64,000 nt of DNA, from the NCBI GenBank assembly GCA_014773175.1, contig VXCM01000064.1:566151-630150 (forward strand), in the 5' to 3' direction. Source of the DNA: Lucifuga dentata. Lineage: Eukaryota; Chordata; Actinopteri; Ophidiiformes; Bythitidae. Positions 25,408 through 37,482 of this stretch are shown piece after piece. The translations under genes and the position numbers were made by a program. Position 1 is the first letter of the stretch. Each line of letters starts with the position of its first letter. Below the pieces are notes generated by a model. It worked only from the letters and a program-made list of their open reading frames with translations. It ran no database searches and had not been told where the DNA came from.

Positions 25408-26425
25408 ATGTTACTGGCTCCTTTTGTAAAATTTTGCAAATCATTGTGTTTCATGCACAATTTGTCTACCTTTTTATCACCTTCCTATTATAATACAATA
25501 TAAGTACAAATGAAACATGAGTTTTAAAGGGGGGGATATTATCACAATATTTAATGCATAAACATACATTCCTTATATATATATATATATATCTTCATCA
25601 CTGGTAACCAGCCATTTGTTTAATTATGTAATTGTATCCCAACAACTTTTGGTTACATGTAAAAAAGGGTTTGATTATTATTTTTTTTTAAATGTATTGG
25701 CCCCTTGTCTTAATACAGATATTAAAAAACATTACATGAAAAATTGCAACACCAGTTTTTGAACTTGCAGTGCAGAAACATTTTAATCTTGTTTAACAAA
25801 ACAAACACCTCAGTTAATTTCAGTTAAACACCTGATTAATTTCTGCTTAATGTTAAGTGTTAGTTTTCTACCTTACTGCCTATGAGGAAACTGATAGTTT
25901 AAACTATCAGATGAAATCGATAGTTTCTTCATAGATTAAAATTTAATAAGGCATTAATGCATATGCGGGTATACTGTAAATGGCCATTATACAACGTTTT
26001 AACTTTTCTCCTTCATTACAGCACCCGTTTTAAATCGAAGTACTCTAAAGTGGGTGAGTGATGGTCTGTTTCAGATATGTAATTTGGAAATGATTCAGAA
26101 AACGTTTTAGTGTATGCAAAAGTGAAAAAAGTGCTTTCCGAAATGGGACAAAGACGCCACATGGGAAACCTACATTCACAGTGGGCTGTTCAAGATCAGC
26201 GATGTTAAAAAACAAAACAAAACAAAAAAAAAACGCCAATAGAGTGAACTACGTCGTTCATGCGACGTTTGCATTTTAAATGCAACTTATGACAGTCATA
26301 TATATATATTTATATTTATCATGCACTATATGATATCACTACACAAAGGTCTTTGACCAAAATTTGAACAATTCGGTCTTTAATGTTAAGATTTGGAGCA
26401 CAACTTCTTCCGCAAACGTCACACT
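25408..26425. other. Intergenic region, znf292 to orc3
   Basis: About 1 kb without a gene. It holds a short (TA)n run at about 25576-25592, a 20-bp perfect palindrome at 25891-25910 (CTGATAGTTTAAACTATCAG) and an A-rich tract at about 26205-26235. Several genes that separate ZNF292 and ORC3 in human are absent from this gap. Confidence 0.65.
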
Positions 26426-26450
26426 GGCGGGAAGTATGTAACAGGAAGTG
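26426..26450 (+). promoter_or_regulatory. orc3: orc3 promoter: E2F-like and ETS-like sites
   Basis: GGCGGGAA (26426-26433) matches an E2F site on the reverse strand, and ACAGGAAGTG (26441-26450) matches an ETS site. Both lie 100-130 bp upstream of the orc3 start codon, and no TATA box is seen. E2F control is common for replication genes; here it is inferred. Confidence 0.55.
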
Positions 26451-26553
26451 ATTTCATGTCAGGCTGATAGTTTTGATATTCTGGAGCAACTGAACAATGT
26501 TGTAAATTTTTGGTAAACATTATTAAGACCTTTTACATGTAACTAACGCTAAA

Positions 26554-26817
26554 ATGTCTACTTCATCCGTATCAAAGGTATGCTGATGTTTCGCTATTTA
26601 TATGCTTCATAAACCTCGTAGCTGCAGCGACAATAGCATTCATGACTGAATTTTACATCTCCACGTTAGCGTGTATTTATGTTTGTACTTAAAGCGTTAA
26701 CATTAATATTTCAGGGCTGCTTTGTGTTTAAACCTACCGCGAAGAAGAAGAAGAAGAAGACACTCGGTTTGGGTGAGTACTTTCCGTGATGTGAAAGTTA
26801 GCTTTACTTTTTATCAC

Positions 26818-26851
<34 letters not shown>

Positions 26852-29800
26852 AATTGCATTATCATTTCAGGATCATACAGTTTAGTCGCTTTTGTTCGTC
26901 TTTTATTTGGCAGAGGATTATTTCATCCATGGCTGTGAAGGGGATGAGAACAGAGAACTGCGATTCAAACTCTGCCAGGATCTCTGGGACAAAATTAAAA
27001 CAGACACAGAGGTGAGAAATAAATTATCAACATGCTGACAGCTTGTGAACTTTTCCTTAACACTTCCTCAGCCACTAGAATGTGAAGTGAGGAAAATAAT
27101 GTGGAAAAGTGTAATTATTAAAAATATTTATGTTGTTATGGTGTCACAAATCCACGTAGCAGGAAACACTGAAGGTTATAAAAGTAAAAATGAAGCCTCT
27201 CAGTGAAATAATGGATTTTTGCCTGATTCATTTAGATTAATTTGGCCAAAGCAGTTAGCAACCTTTGAACTAAAACTGTGGGCTGCTAGATTCACTATTA
27301 GTGTACAAATCAGACACGTATTGGATTATACAATACAATACAATTTGAATAGATCTATTATTTTTAAGCAGACTTTAATTTCAGCAGACAGAGTAATATA
27401 ACTTTTTTTTCGCCATTGATTCCAGTACAGGATACATACAATTTACAAAGTTTTCACCATAATATATTGAGAAAAGTACAATTGTAAGAAAGTTTCTGAA
27501 TTGATGGAAAAAATGCAAAAAAAAAAATTATTAAAGACCATATATAATATAGACAAGTGTATAAAATGCATGATTTTCTACTGCACATACTTGCCTGTGA
27601 GTACTGTGTGTGAGTGTAAATATGAAAAATGTGCTTAATGAATGGTTTTGCTTTCTGTAAGGTTTTACAGGATGAACTCAACAGGAAAATCCTTGACAGC
27701 CTGCTGGACTTCACCAGGAAGTACTCTTCCACTCGTCAGCACAGCGCTGAGGACTGGGCATCACGGATGAGGGCCAGTGAGATTCCTACAGCGGCTCTTG
27801 TGCTCGGTATGCCAATGCTTAGGCAGTAACATTTGACATTTAGGTCCAATATAATTTGTTTAGCATATTTTTTTGTCTGATTGATTTGATATCTTTCATA
27901 GGTGTAAATGTTCCAGACCATGACATGACCTTCCAGAGCCTGTCTGAGCTGCTCCAGCAGACTGTGACTCCTTATGTGGCCTCTGTGCAGGCCAAAGAGT
28001 GTGGAGGTAAGTGGTCAGAATGGCCTTTGTGATAGTTTATATAGAGGAGTATTGGTTGGAAGTGATTTATATTTATTCTTTTTCATTTCAGCATTGAAGC
28101 ATCTGATTCAGAGGGTTCTAGAGAGGCTGATGGGCACTGTCGTGTCTGTAGATGATGAAGAGGCTGAGCATATCAGTACCCAGCATCACAAGAGCGTGCA
28201 CTGCTCCCTCAGTACACTCTGTGATTGGTACAATACCAAAACAAAGGTAGGGGCACACAGCGCTTTGGCATTTGTATATGATTTTACATTTGTAAGTAGG
28301 TGAGCAGACAATATAATAACACATTTTACATAAAACAGTGTGTGATCAATTGCAATCACATACAGCTTTTTTTGTATTTTGTTTGTATTCCAGAAATCCA
28401 GTACTCCTGGAAAGAAGCGTAGCTGTCCTGTTGGAGACCAGCAGCAGCAGCAGCCCCCTGTTGTCATTATTTTTAAAGATTTGGAGGCTTTTAACCCTAA
28501 AGTTCTTCAGGCCTTCATACTCATCTGCAGGTAACCAGGAACCTGCTGAGGAAAACTTTGTGGTCTAAATGGCAGTTTTGCTGCTAGAGCTTATGGCAAC
28601 AACAAAGCAGTGTTATAATGAGTTAAAACTCTGTCATAATCTATTTAAAGGAATGCTATAAATCAAGCTTGAAGGTAAAGTTTTGATTGCATTTCTGATT
28701 CGCACATTTAAACATATTGTAATGATGACTACAAACATTTCAATGATCCAAAATATTAATAAACTTAAAAGTATAGTTTCATATCTTTTAAATCTTGTTA
28801 ATAGAACATATTTAAAATCTAAAAACCTGAAAAGTCAATCTCATTTATGATCGCTGACCTGTTGAAACCTGTTCTGTTTTCCTCAGCCGGTATGTCGAAC
28901 AGCTTCCCCTGATGTTCATCTTTGGTATTGCCACATCACCAAGCACCATCCAACACATGCTGCCTCACTCCGTCTCCTCCCTGCTGTGTATCGAGCTCTT
29001 CCAATCCCTGTCCTGCACTCAGCACCTGGCCACAGTCATAGACAAGGTAGGATATCCATCGAGGAAATGTATTGGACCTTCACATTAGCATTTCTGTTTT
29101 TTTATTATGTCTGTTTGGACATTTAGAAAGATGCCACAGGGGAGATGGGAGAAACATCAAACTGTATAGTAGATTAAACTCCGGTGCAGTTTATCTTGCT
29201 TTATAAAGCACAAAATATACACCAATACTGCTGTTCTGCATTAATGGGAGCTGTTAAATTGAGTTTTTATTTATTTTATTTTATTTATTTATTTATTTTA
29301 TTTAATCTTTATTTAACCAGGAAAAATCTCTAAAGATTAAAAATCTCTTTTCCAAAAGTGTCCTGGCCAAGACAGGCAGCAACATAAGTTACAGACAGAC
29401 TTCACAGAATAAAAGTACATAAGCAATTATGTAACATAAAAGTAAACAATATAAAAAATCATGAATGAATTTACTAAAAATAAAACCTAAAAATACAATT
29501 TTTAACGGTATCGCTAATTAGTTAAGCTCTTGTTTTGATATGTGTCCTTTTTCTATTTATAAGTGAGCAATCATTAACCCAGTGATTAAAGAACCATAAC
29601 ATCTATTTTGGATGTTTGAGCCTAATATATTTAATTATCATACATGTAAGGTTACTGACAATCATTTCCCAAAGAATACTACTGGAATGGTGAGTTAAAA
29701 AAAATTTTCCAGACTGCCACTGGTTTCAGTTCATTCTGGTACACTATTAAAATCAACTTGTTGATACTTGAAATGTTCTTGGGATAGGTAATCCATCATC

Positions 29801-32800
29801 ACAATTAAAACATATATTCAGGTTTTCTCAAAGTTACATAATTTTAGCACTTAAGCGCAATAAAAAGCGTGGAATGAATGTATTTCTCCACCGGGGAATA
29901 TAGTCCCAAAAGAAGATATGCATTTATCGAAAAATTTTAATAAACGTGACTTTGTAAGGCTGCGTAACTATTAGCAGGCAAAACATCAATTTTTAAGGTG
30001 GGTGTTGCTTAAATGTTTGATTTTGAAAGATGACGAGATTTTACAGAATATCAGGAAAGCTGAAATATGGTTTTATCCTTTGGGAAATGATTGTCAGTAA
30101 CCTTACGTGTATAAAAAAAAACTGAATATATTAGGCTCAAACATGCAAAATGGGTGGGATGGTCCTTTAAACAACATAGCTGGGTAAGTAGGAGATGGAT
30201 ACAATAACATGATATTATTCATGTTATAGGTGTATACATAAAACAGGCTCTGTTTTATGATTACACTGTAATCATAAAACAGAGCCCTAAATTAAATATG
30301 ACCTTTGTGAAGCATATACTGTTAAGTTTCATTCACAGCAGGTATTGCAATTAATGTGTCCACATGTTGTGTGTTTACATGCATTTTACACACTTCACAT
30401 AATCAGACATTTGCTAATGGCTGTCATAATGTGCTGAGCTGATAGTTGTTGTTTTTTTTTCTGGTGTTGGGATTGTGAAAAGTTTATCTTGGAATTTTTT
30501 GTCTTTGTTTCAATTTTTCTGTAATATGGCTGGTCATCCTGGTTTACACTGGAGCCATCAAAGACAGTTGCTACGGATAATGAGCTTTGATGGTTTGATT
30601 GTAGATTAAATGAAGTATAAGATTTTAAGCAGGTGAAATCCCAGGAAGCTCAATGTATTTTTTGTCTCTCCAGCTGATCCTGACACCTCACTTCCCTTTC
30701 AAGCTCAGCAGTAAGGTGCTGCAGGTGCTGATCAGCATCTTCCTATACCACGATTTCTCAGTGAGAAACTTCATCAAGGGCGTGCAGGTACAGAGTAGCT
30801 TCTACAGTGTATGCCTTATTTGGTAGATTGAGTTCACAGAAATGCATATAAATGTGTGCGAGATGAATTTCTGCTGTTGCTCTGCAGTTGGCCCTGTTGG
30901 AGCACTTCCACTCTCAGCCTCTAAGTGTGCTGTGCTGTAAGAAGAAGGAGGCCATGTTTAACGTGACGCAGCTCAGTCACTTGGACTTGGAGAGGGTCAG
31001 GCAGCTGGCTTCATTCAGGAGGTAGACACCACACACAGACTTAGCAAAGTTGATGATGGACACAAGGCCTCAAAACTTAATTAACTCCCAGCTCTGGTGA
31101 TCATGACCTTTTGAATGTCATCCATGAATTTGTATTTGAGAGACTGATGAGGGTTGAACCTGGGTGAACCCAAATCTGTGGAAGATTTTTCTAGAATCAA
31201 GTGTCATTTTATTGATTAGCTATGACTTACTACTGTGTTGACTGAAATGAAACAACTGCAAAGAAACAAAACAGGCATGACATTATTTTAAAAACTTTTA
31301 CTGAAAGAGCTCTGTGGGAGGGAATCAGAGTACCTGGAGAAAACCTCCCTGCGCTGACCTCTTTGAAGCCCCCATTTTCACGTTCTAATCCTTTTCTGCT
31401 GGGAAAGAGCCCGGACCGCAAGCCTTTTCTACTTCTGCTGCTTCTTGTCCTGTAAAAGCTTCACCAGATCCTCCAGCTTGGACCTCAAGCAGCTCTCCTC
31501 GTCTTTCAACTCCTGCCCCTCCTCCAGGAATGACCTCTTGTTATGTTGTCAAGGAAGAAAATGTATGTCTCCACCATGGAATATAGTCCCAGGGCAAGAT
31601 CGCTTTTACAGAGGAATTAAAATGATTATGTTTTCTATAATCGTGCATAAGTATTAGCAGGCGAAACATTGAATTTTAAGGTGGGTGTGTCATCTGAACA
31701 TTTGATTTTGAAAGATTAAGGGATTCAGCGAAAAAAAACAAGAAAACTAAAATACAGTTTTTGTTTTGCAAAATGGTAGGAAGTAACGTAACGTGTGCAG
31801 TAATATTTATTGGGCTTAAATCACCATTATGGTCCTTTGAGGAGTGTAAAGTGGCCTTAAAGTGGCTGAATTTGAATGCACAGGTAACTTTAGTACCTCG
31901 CTGGCATGAAGTTGAGTCTGTGTTTTACACTGACAAAATGTGAAAACAAAGCTTTTCAATGCAGTCTAACCTGTGTGTCTTCCCAGGTATGTAGAGAATC
32001 AAGAGCCTCAGGAACAGGTGAAACTGTTGATGGATGACACTCATTTACAGGTACAGCCTTTGTCTCATGTAACCGGACAGAATCTAACACTGTCAGCAAT
32101 TTGAGCAAAGCTTATGTTTGTATTGTGTAATTTTAGGAGGTATGCCAGAAGCTGATAAAGGGCCTTCACAAATACCACAAGAACTATTACCCCGTCCTGA
32201 GGAGTCTCCACACTCTGACCTCATCATTACCTCGGTACCCCCTTGGAAAACAGGCAAGAGCTCAATGCTCACGTTTGAACACGATTAAAAAGTTATTGAT
32301 TGTTGTATCGCTGCTGTCATGTTTTCTTGCCTCTAACTTATATGCATTGATGTGACACTGACAATCTGTGTTTATGTGTGTGTTCGTTTCCAGATCAGGG
32401 AGCTCCATTTGTTATGCCTGGAGAAGAACATATGGGAGAATGAGGATTATCAATCAGCTATGAAGCTTCTCGGGTTAGTTTGGATAAAATAACATGTCAA
32501 CAAGTGGGACCACCAAATGGACAATATAATCAATCTTTTAACAGGCTGAAATTGTAGGAACTTAGTGTTAAAATACTTTGAAAGTCCTAATATTTTTATC
32601 ATAGTATGCCAACATATTAGGCAATGAGAGACTACTGCACCTTCTGAGGATCAAATAACCATAGATATAGAAGTTTTGTGCCTTTGTTGTTCCAGACTTG
32701 GGTTTTTCGGGTCTTTCTAGGAAAAAACTAGTCTAAACATATCTTTTCTCTGTGTGGTTTCCACCAGGTTGCTGGCTAAAGATGAGCTGGTGGCTTCACT

Positions 32801-34858
32801 GCAGAGGTGTGCTGAGATCCTGGAGCAGGTCAAGTCAAAGAAGATGAAGAATGCTCATGTCCAACTGCAAGACCTGCTGGCCAAATTTAAACAGTTAGAC
32901 CGTAAGTAGTGATGATGATGATGATGATGATATAGAGATTCCATATAAAATTACTATAAGTACTCCATGCATGTCCTTGTGTATTGATTTGTAACAGAAA
33001 GCTCTGATGAGACTGCCGCCAATGGGGAAGAAATCACCTCTTCAGTGAAAAGTCTTCAGAAGAAAACGGATCTTTTCCACCTGCAGAAGGTAGCTGAGCA
33101 TAAAGCGAAAGACACCACATTTCCTCCATGAAGTGATTCTCCATCTCGCTGACGTGTGCTATAATCCTTTCATATATAAACCATCTGATGATTTTCATTT
33201 ACTGTAGACGCTGCTGGAGATGAAGGAGTCTCGCAGATTTAAGAAACTGAGTCCATTTGAGATTCTACGAAATGAAGCCCTGGAGTTTATGGATGCCTTA
33301 GTAAGGTAAAACAGATTACATTCTGATGGTGAGATGCAACAGTTTAATGTAATTACTTACCATAAGTATGGCAGAAATATTTATTTATCCATTCATGTTT
33401 CTGCTCAGGTGTCACCTGTCTCCCCCAGAGTCTCAGACTCTGAATGAGGTCTGTTACTACAGTTCCTCTGTTGTGGTGAGGCACCACCTCAATGCTACAC
33501 CTCGCACCTCCATCCAGGCTGCACTCAGCAGTCCCTACCATTACCTTCAGGTGCATCTACCTTTTATTACAGGTTGACTTACAAACTCAAAGTAATGCAA
33601 GTGCCTGTACTTTGGTATAAGTATATAATAATGTGCTCAGGGTGTTTTAACAGTACAGTATAAAACTCTCACCATCTTCCTTTTACCACACACTTTCATT
33701 TGTCTTTCAGAATGACAGCCTAAAAACCGAGGATGGGACAGTTTCTAACACTGCTCCTGATATCTGCATTGTGTATAAATTACATCTGGAGTGCGGCAGA
33801 CTGATTAACCTCTACGACTGGCTACAAGTGAGTTTACATACTCAATAATTTGATCCAAAGTTAAACAAATTTCTAAATAAAAATACTGGATGAAACTTGT
33901 TTCTGTAGCAGTCTCTCGTTACTCACCTTTCAGCTTTACCTTACAAAGTGTCAGTCACATTGTGTTTTTCATTCTTTAGAAAGGGCTTTATTGATCCCTG
34001 TAGCATCAATGAATTTTCAGCTTATCATGACATAATGAAATCAAGGCACAAGGAGTTTAAAGACTGAACATTCCCTAACATTGTATTCAGAAGAAAGAGC
34101 GGGATGTTTTTCATTTTGTAAATATAGTGCATACAATGGTGAAAGGACTCTGAGCAACAGATAAGTGTACACTGACTTCATGAGGTGGAACAGTTTCTGT
34201 TTTTGAAGATCAACTTGGAACACATTGTGTAACACATTATCCTGACATTCCCTTTGTATTCCCTTTGTATTTTATAGGCCTATGCCACTGTGGTTTGTGC
34301 TGCTGAAGGGAATGATCCCGATTCTGACAATTTTGGGAAAGTGGATGAAATCAAACAGTATCCTTCCGTGATTTGAAATGCATATTTTCCCACAATTTTC
34401 TTTGTAAGTAATTTTATGCAATAATGGTGGGGGGTGATAAGTAGAAATAGAGTACTCCAAATATGAAGTGTGACAGGTGGGAATCTGACATTACAGGTTT
34501 AGTTTGGAAAATCGGGACATTAAAAGTACAGTAGTGCAGTACAAGCTGATGGGTTTGGAAGCTTTTCAACATTTAGACTGGCTGTGATTGAGTTTAAAAA
34601 GGAGATACCATGGAGAACAAGGTGGAAATAAGGTTCCTTTTTTTTTTTTTTTTTTTTNTTTTTTTTTTTTTTTTTTGTTTCTATAAATCACATGCGTCAG
34701 CTTAACTGCTTTTGGCCCAGTTTAGAAATGTTTTTTCTCAACTGTTCTCCAGTGTACGTTTCATCCAGGCTGTGTCAGAGCTTGAATTTCTGGGTTTCAT
34801 CAAGTCCACCAGGCAGAAGACGGACCACGTGGCTCGACTCACCTGGGGAGGCTGCTGA
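26554..34858 (+). CDS. orc3: Origin recognition complex subunit 3
   Basis: Subunit of the nuclear origin recognition complex that licenses replication origins. Twenty coding exons, all in frame, give 719 residues (human about 711): 26554-26577, 26715-26772, 26914-27011, 27662-27806, 27902-28006, 28092-28246, 28394-28530, 28887-29046, 30674-30787, 30888-31021, 31987-32050, 32137-32253, 32394-32473, 32768-32901, 32998-33089, 33208-33305, 33409-33550, 33711-33827, 34278-34357 and 34753-34858. Conserved stretches include [76 protein letters not shown] and the C-terminal [11 protein letters not shown]. The N-terminal part is AAA+-like, the C-terminal part winged-helix. A K6 run (exon 2) and a Q5 run (exon 7) are low-complexity. 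The intron after 32253 uses a GC donor. Confidence 0.96.
29260..29480 (-). mobile_element. LINE/SINE 3' end fragment with (AATAAAT)n tail
   Basis: In orc3 intron 8. Read on the minus strand it ends CCTGGTTAAATAAAGATTAA followed by an A/T-rich tandem tail (29260-29310), a common form of teleost retroposon 3' ends. It is preceded by a stretch common in fish genomes (TGTCTTGGCCAGGAC). The family assignment is uncertain and the 5' limit approximate. Confidence 0.55.
29586..30170 (+). mobile_element. TTAA-flanked miniature element, copy A (full length)
   Basis: In orc3 intron 8. It begins TTAAAGAACCATAAC and ends GGGATGGTCCTTTAA, an inverted pair. The terminal repeats extend inward: ATGTTTGAGCCTAATATAT at the left answers the right end, and the TTACTGACAATCATTTCCC block recurs inverted at about 30080. 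There is no coding capacity. Its interior shares the word TCTCCACCGGGGAATATAGT with the other copies. TTAA at both ends suggests a piggyBac-type non-autonomous element, but whether TTAA is a target duplication or part of the terminus is not decided. Confidence 0.75.
30246..30286. repeat. Perfect palindrome, 20-bp arms with 1-nt centre
   Basis: Arms 30246-30265 and 30267-30286 are exact reverse complements around a single C at 30266. It lies in orc3 intron 8, about 80 bp after a miniature element. No known element was recognised. Confidence 0.85.
31071..31176 (+). repeat. Dispersed repeat, unclassified, inverted copy at 51043-51150
   Basis: About 105 bp in orc3 intron 10, sharing long words such as GAGAGACTGATGAGGGTTGA with the reverse complement of 51043-51150. 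Two diverged copies 20 kb apart indicate an interspersed element of unknown type. Confidence 0.7.
31429..31545 (-). pseudogene. Antisense coding-like tail in orc3 intron 10, unrecognised
   Basis: On the minus strand 38 codons without ATG end at the TAG at 31429-31431. They read [18 protein letters not shown] then [15 protein letters not shown], a Leu/Lys/Glu-rich coiled-coil-like tail. The stretch begins about 10 bp from the edge of the truncated miniature element at 31557. It may be a fragment of a processed pseudogene or of an element's coding region. No parent gene was recognised. Confidence 0.3.
31557..31840 (+). mobile_element. TTAA-flanked miniature element, copy B (5'-truncated)
   Basis: Right half only: it opens in the interior at TGTCTCCACCATGGAATATA and runs to ATTATGGTCCTTTGA, where the terminal TTAA reads TTGA. 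It lies in orc3 intron 10 in the same orientation as copy A. Confidence 0.7.
32254..32393 (+). other. orc3: GC-AG intron in orc3 (intron 12)
   Basis: Exon 12 ends GGA AAA CAG and is followed by GCAAGA, while exon 13 starts after TTTCCAG with ATC AGG GAG. The join gives PLGKQIREL, matching the family, and no GT near the junction keeps the frame. GC donors with an otherwise strong consensus (CAG|GCAAG) are a known minor class processed by the major spliceosome. Confidence 0.85.
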
Positions 34859-34977
34859 CCTAACAGGCTGCATGGTGGAAAAAATAACTTACGTGGGTTT
34901 TTTTTTTTTTTACTTTGGTCTCATCAGGTTTGGCTTCCAGATTCACATTGTACAGTTTTTGTTTTTTTTTTTTCCCT

Positions 34978-34983
34978 AATAAA
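34978..34983 (+). terminator. orc3: orc3 polyadenylation signal (AATAAA)
   Basis: AATAAA 120 bp after the orc3 stop codon, preceded by a T-rich stretch. It is the first canonical signal downstream. Confidence 0.7.
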
Positions 34984-35504
34984 TGACAAGAGGCTGATGA
35001 AGTCATGCCGTCCTTTAACATGCTTAATGTGCAAACTCATATACATATATTGGACCTCTATCGTAAGAGAGTAGTCATGTACTATCTAGTGTAAGATGTT
35101 CCAAAGTGTATGCAGCTCTGGCTGCAGTGATTAAAAATCCACAGGGTGCAAAACTAAAAGCACAACTAGACTGAAGTGCATAGTGTACATATGTGGTTAA
35201 TGATTAATATAAGACAACCCAATACAGTCAGGAAAAAAAAATGTTACACGAATTCAAAGGGATGCATGTGCATAGCAAGGGTCAAAAGTTGAGGTCAGGT
35301 CGTTTCTGTGGTCGTTCACCTGATTTTCTCAAGAAAATCTTATGACATAGACAGCTGATCCCGACTGTCAGAAACGAGAGAATCACAGTATTTTTTGGTG
35401 TAATTAGCTTCAGTAGTTTAGCTAGCCAAATACCACAAAAAAGCATATCAAAGATACCAGCACCATAGAAAGAGTAGCATGCATCAGTCTCAACTCTTAA
35501 AATA
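34984..35504. other. Intergenic region between convergent orc3 and akirin2
   Basis: About 520 bp between the two convergent 3' ends. I see no gene, RNA or recognised repeat. Confidence 0.6.
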
Positions 35505-35510
35505 TTTATT
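35505..35510 (-). terminator. akirin2: akirin2 candidate polyadenylation signal
   Basis: TTTATT on the plus strand reads AATAAA on the minus strand, about 600 bp after the akirin2 stop. This gives a 3' UTR of plausible length that includes the poly-A and N join at 35582-35616. Other signals could be used. Confidence 0.4.
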
Positions 35511-36107
35511 GATGGTTTACATTGGTTTCAAGGTGATACCAGCTAAACAAAAGTCAAAATAAATAAAAACACAGACTGGAGAAAAAAAAAAAAAAAATNA
35601 AAAAAAAAAAAAAAAATCAAATTAGCCCATGTTATGCTCAATTTTAAAAGCAATGAACAGAGGGCACACTGCAAATGCTTTGTCATACCAACATGTTTCT
35701 ACCCCTGGCTAACAGATTTACCAGCAAACCGTATGTAAAATTTTACACTGCTTTATCATATATATATGTAACAAAAAGAAATCAATGACAAAGCCTGGAA
35801 TGCTGGGAATCATTACAAAAGTGAGATAACTGTAGATACATGTACAGCAGGAGGAACAGGCCACTGTTAGAGATAGGGTCCATTCATTTACATTAGGAAG
35901 CACCTATTTGCTTACAACAAGATGGTAACAACTGACAACAGCTTCATACAAACCTTTGCCCAAAGACAGAAATATGGCACAGTAAGGAAAGTTTCATTTT
36001 AACTAGCTGAACTGAATCTCTTGCATTGATGAGTTTTTCCTTTCATGAGATTTCAGGGCATAGCTGGCAGCAAGAGTCGGCTGTCTCGCAAAGGTTCTGT
36101 GCCACAC

Positions 36108-37482
36108 TCAGGAAACATCTGGAGGACAGGAGGATGAAATAAGTACCGAAACCAGATTTGTTACTTCAAAGTTCAAAGATGGAATCCAGATCAAGATCCA
36201 GGACTTTGTCGTATGCCAAAGAGCAGCAAATGTGGAAACAATTATGATAAAATGGAAAAACTTACAGCTTGCAGGTTGCTCCCCAAATCGTCGCATCAAC
36301 TGATCGTGTGTAAACTTCACAAACGTGTCGTATTGTTCTAAAATAACAGGGTGGGAGACAGAAATGAAACATCACCATTGTTGCACAACAAACTGTTCAG
36401 CCTTTAAGGCAATCTACAACATTGGAAATCTTGTAATTTTCGCAAAGATATTTTTAATGTACACCACACATCACACACTAAAATGAAATCAGATCAGTAT
36501 AGCCACATATTTAAATGTGGTAGTGTGAAGCCAAAAAAAAAAAAAAGCCACGTAGCAAAATGGGCTGAATTAACAAGGTTGTAAGAGGAAAGCAGCAAAT
36601 CTTCATGCTGAAAAAGCTGAAACAAGCAAAAGTTTCACATTTTATTAAAAAAAAAAAAAAAAAAAAAATCAGCTAACATCCATCTATTAGTAATAGTTGG
36701 ATCACAGCATTTGTGACTCAAAGCAAACCTACCTGCCAGTTTGGAAGTCATCGTCTCTTCATACTCCTCTCGCACTTTTTCCTCCCTTTCTTTCAGCAGG
36801 CGTTCACAGATCATTCCCACCTGTCTCAGAGTGAATAACGGCTGCTCTTTCCTGGTTGGAGAAATGCCTCCAGATGATGTTCCTGAATAGAAATCAAGGA
36901 AATCAGAGTGTCGGTGATGATAGATTATGTTAGGTGTATTGGTCAGTTATGAAATAACCTGGCAGAATAACCTGGTACAATAGAGGACTGGGATGGGGAT
37001 TCTGGAGAATAGCAGCACTCTGAGTGTTGGTAGCTTCCATCTAGATGTTTCCTCTTTTGGATGCGTTTGTATTCCTGTTTTATGCTGTGGAGGATTTGTT
37101 CTAGTTGGACAAAAGCAAACACAAAGACAGGAAAATGGAAACTGTTAATAAAACAACAGTTGTCACATTCAGGGCCTCCAAACTTTGCCCACCGTTCACT
37201 AAATTGTTTGAAATTCTGTTTATGTTAGGCTCAACGTGTTAGTAAAGCCTCTCATGTCCCTGACTGGTCACCAAGCAGGCAAACTTGGCGAGCATTAGTC
37301 ATATTACCTGCGCTAAGTCTCGACGATGCTTCTCCAAATGGCGAAGGTTCCATACTCAGGTACTTCCTTGGGGAGGATGAGGATGATGGTGACACGGGGA
37401 TGCATCTTCGTCTTTTCGGGGACGTAGGATTCATAAGCGGATCGAAATCCATGGTTCTCTTCAGGGTGGCTCCACACGCCAT
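36108..37482 (-). CDS. akirin2: Akirin-2 (nuclear protein)
   Basis: Small nuclear protein that bridges transcription factors with chromatin remodellers in NF-kB-type responses and is also reported in nuclear import of proteasomes. Five coding exons on the minus strand: 37308-37482, 36972-37100, 36733-36882, 36266-36337 and 36108-36118 (175, 129, 150, 72, 11 nt), giving 178 residues, the usual fish length. The start [16 protein letters not shown] is the family hallmark, with the nuclear localisation signal SPKRRRC at residues 21-27. The helical C-terminal region contains [20 protein letters not shown], and the protein ends GEQPASYVS. The last coding exon is 11 nt including the stop (T|AT GTT TCC TGA). 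All introns are GT-AG. Confidence 0.96.

Noticed and set aside
33985..34020. LINE-like GGGCTTTATTGATCCCTGTA in orc3 intron 18
   Set aside because: The match to a LINE 3' end is only about 20 bases and no tail is present.
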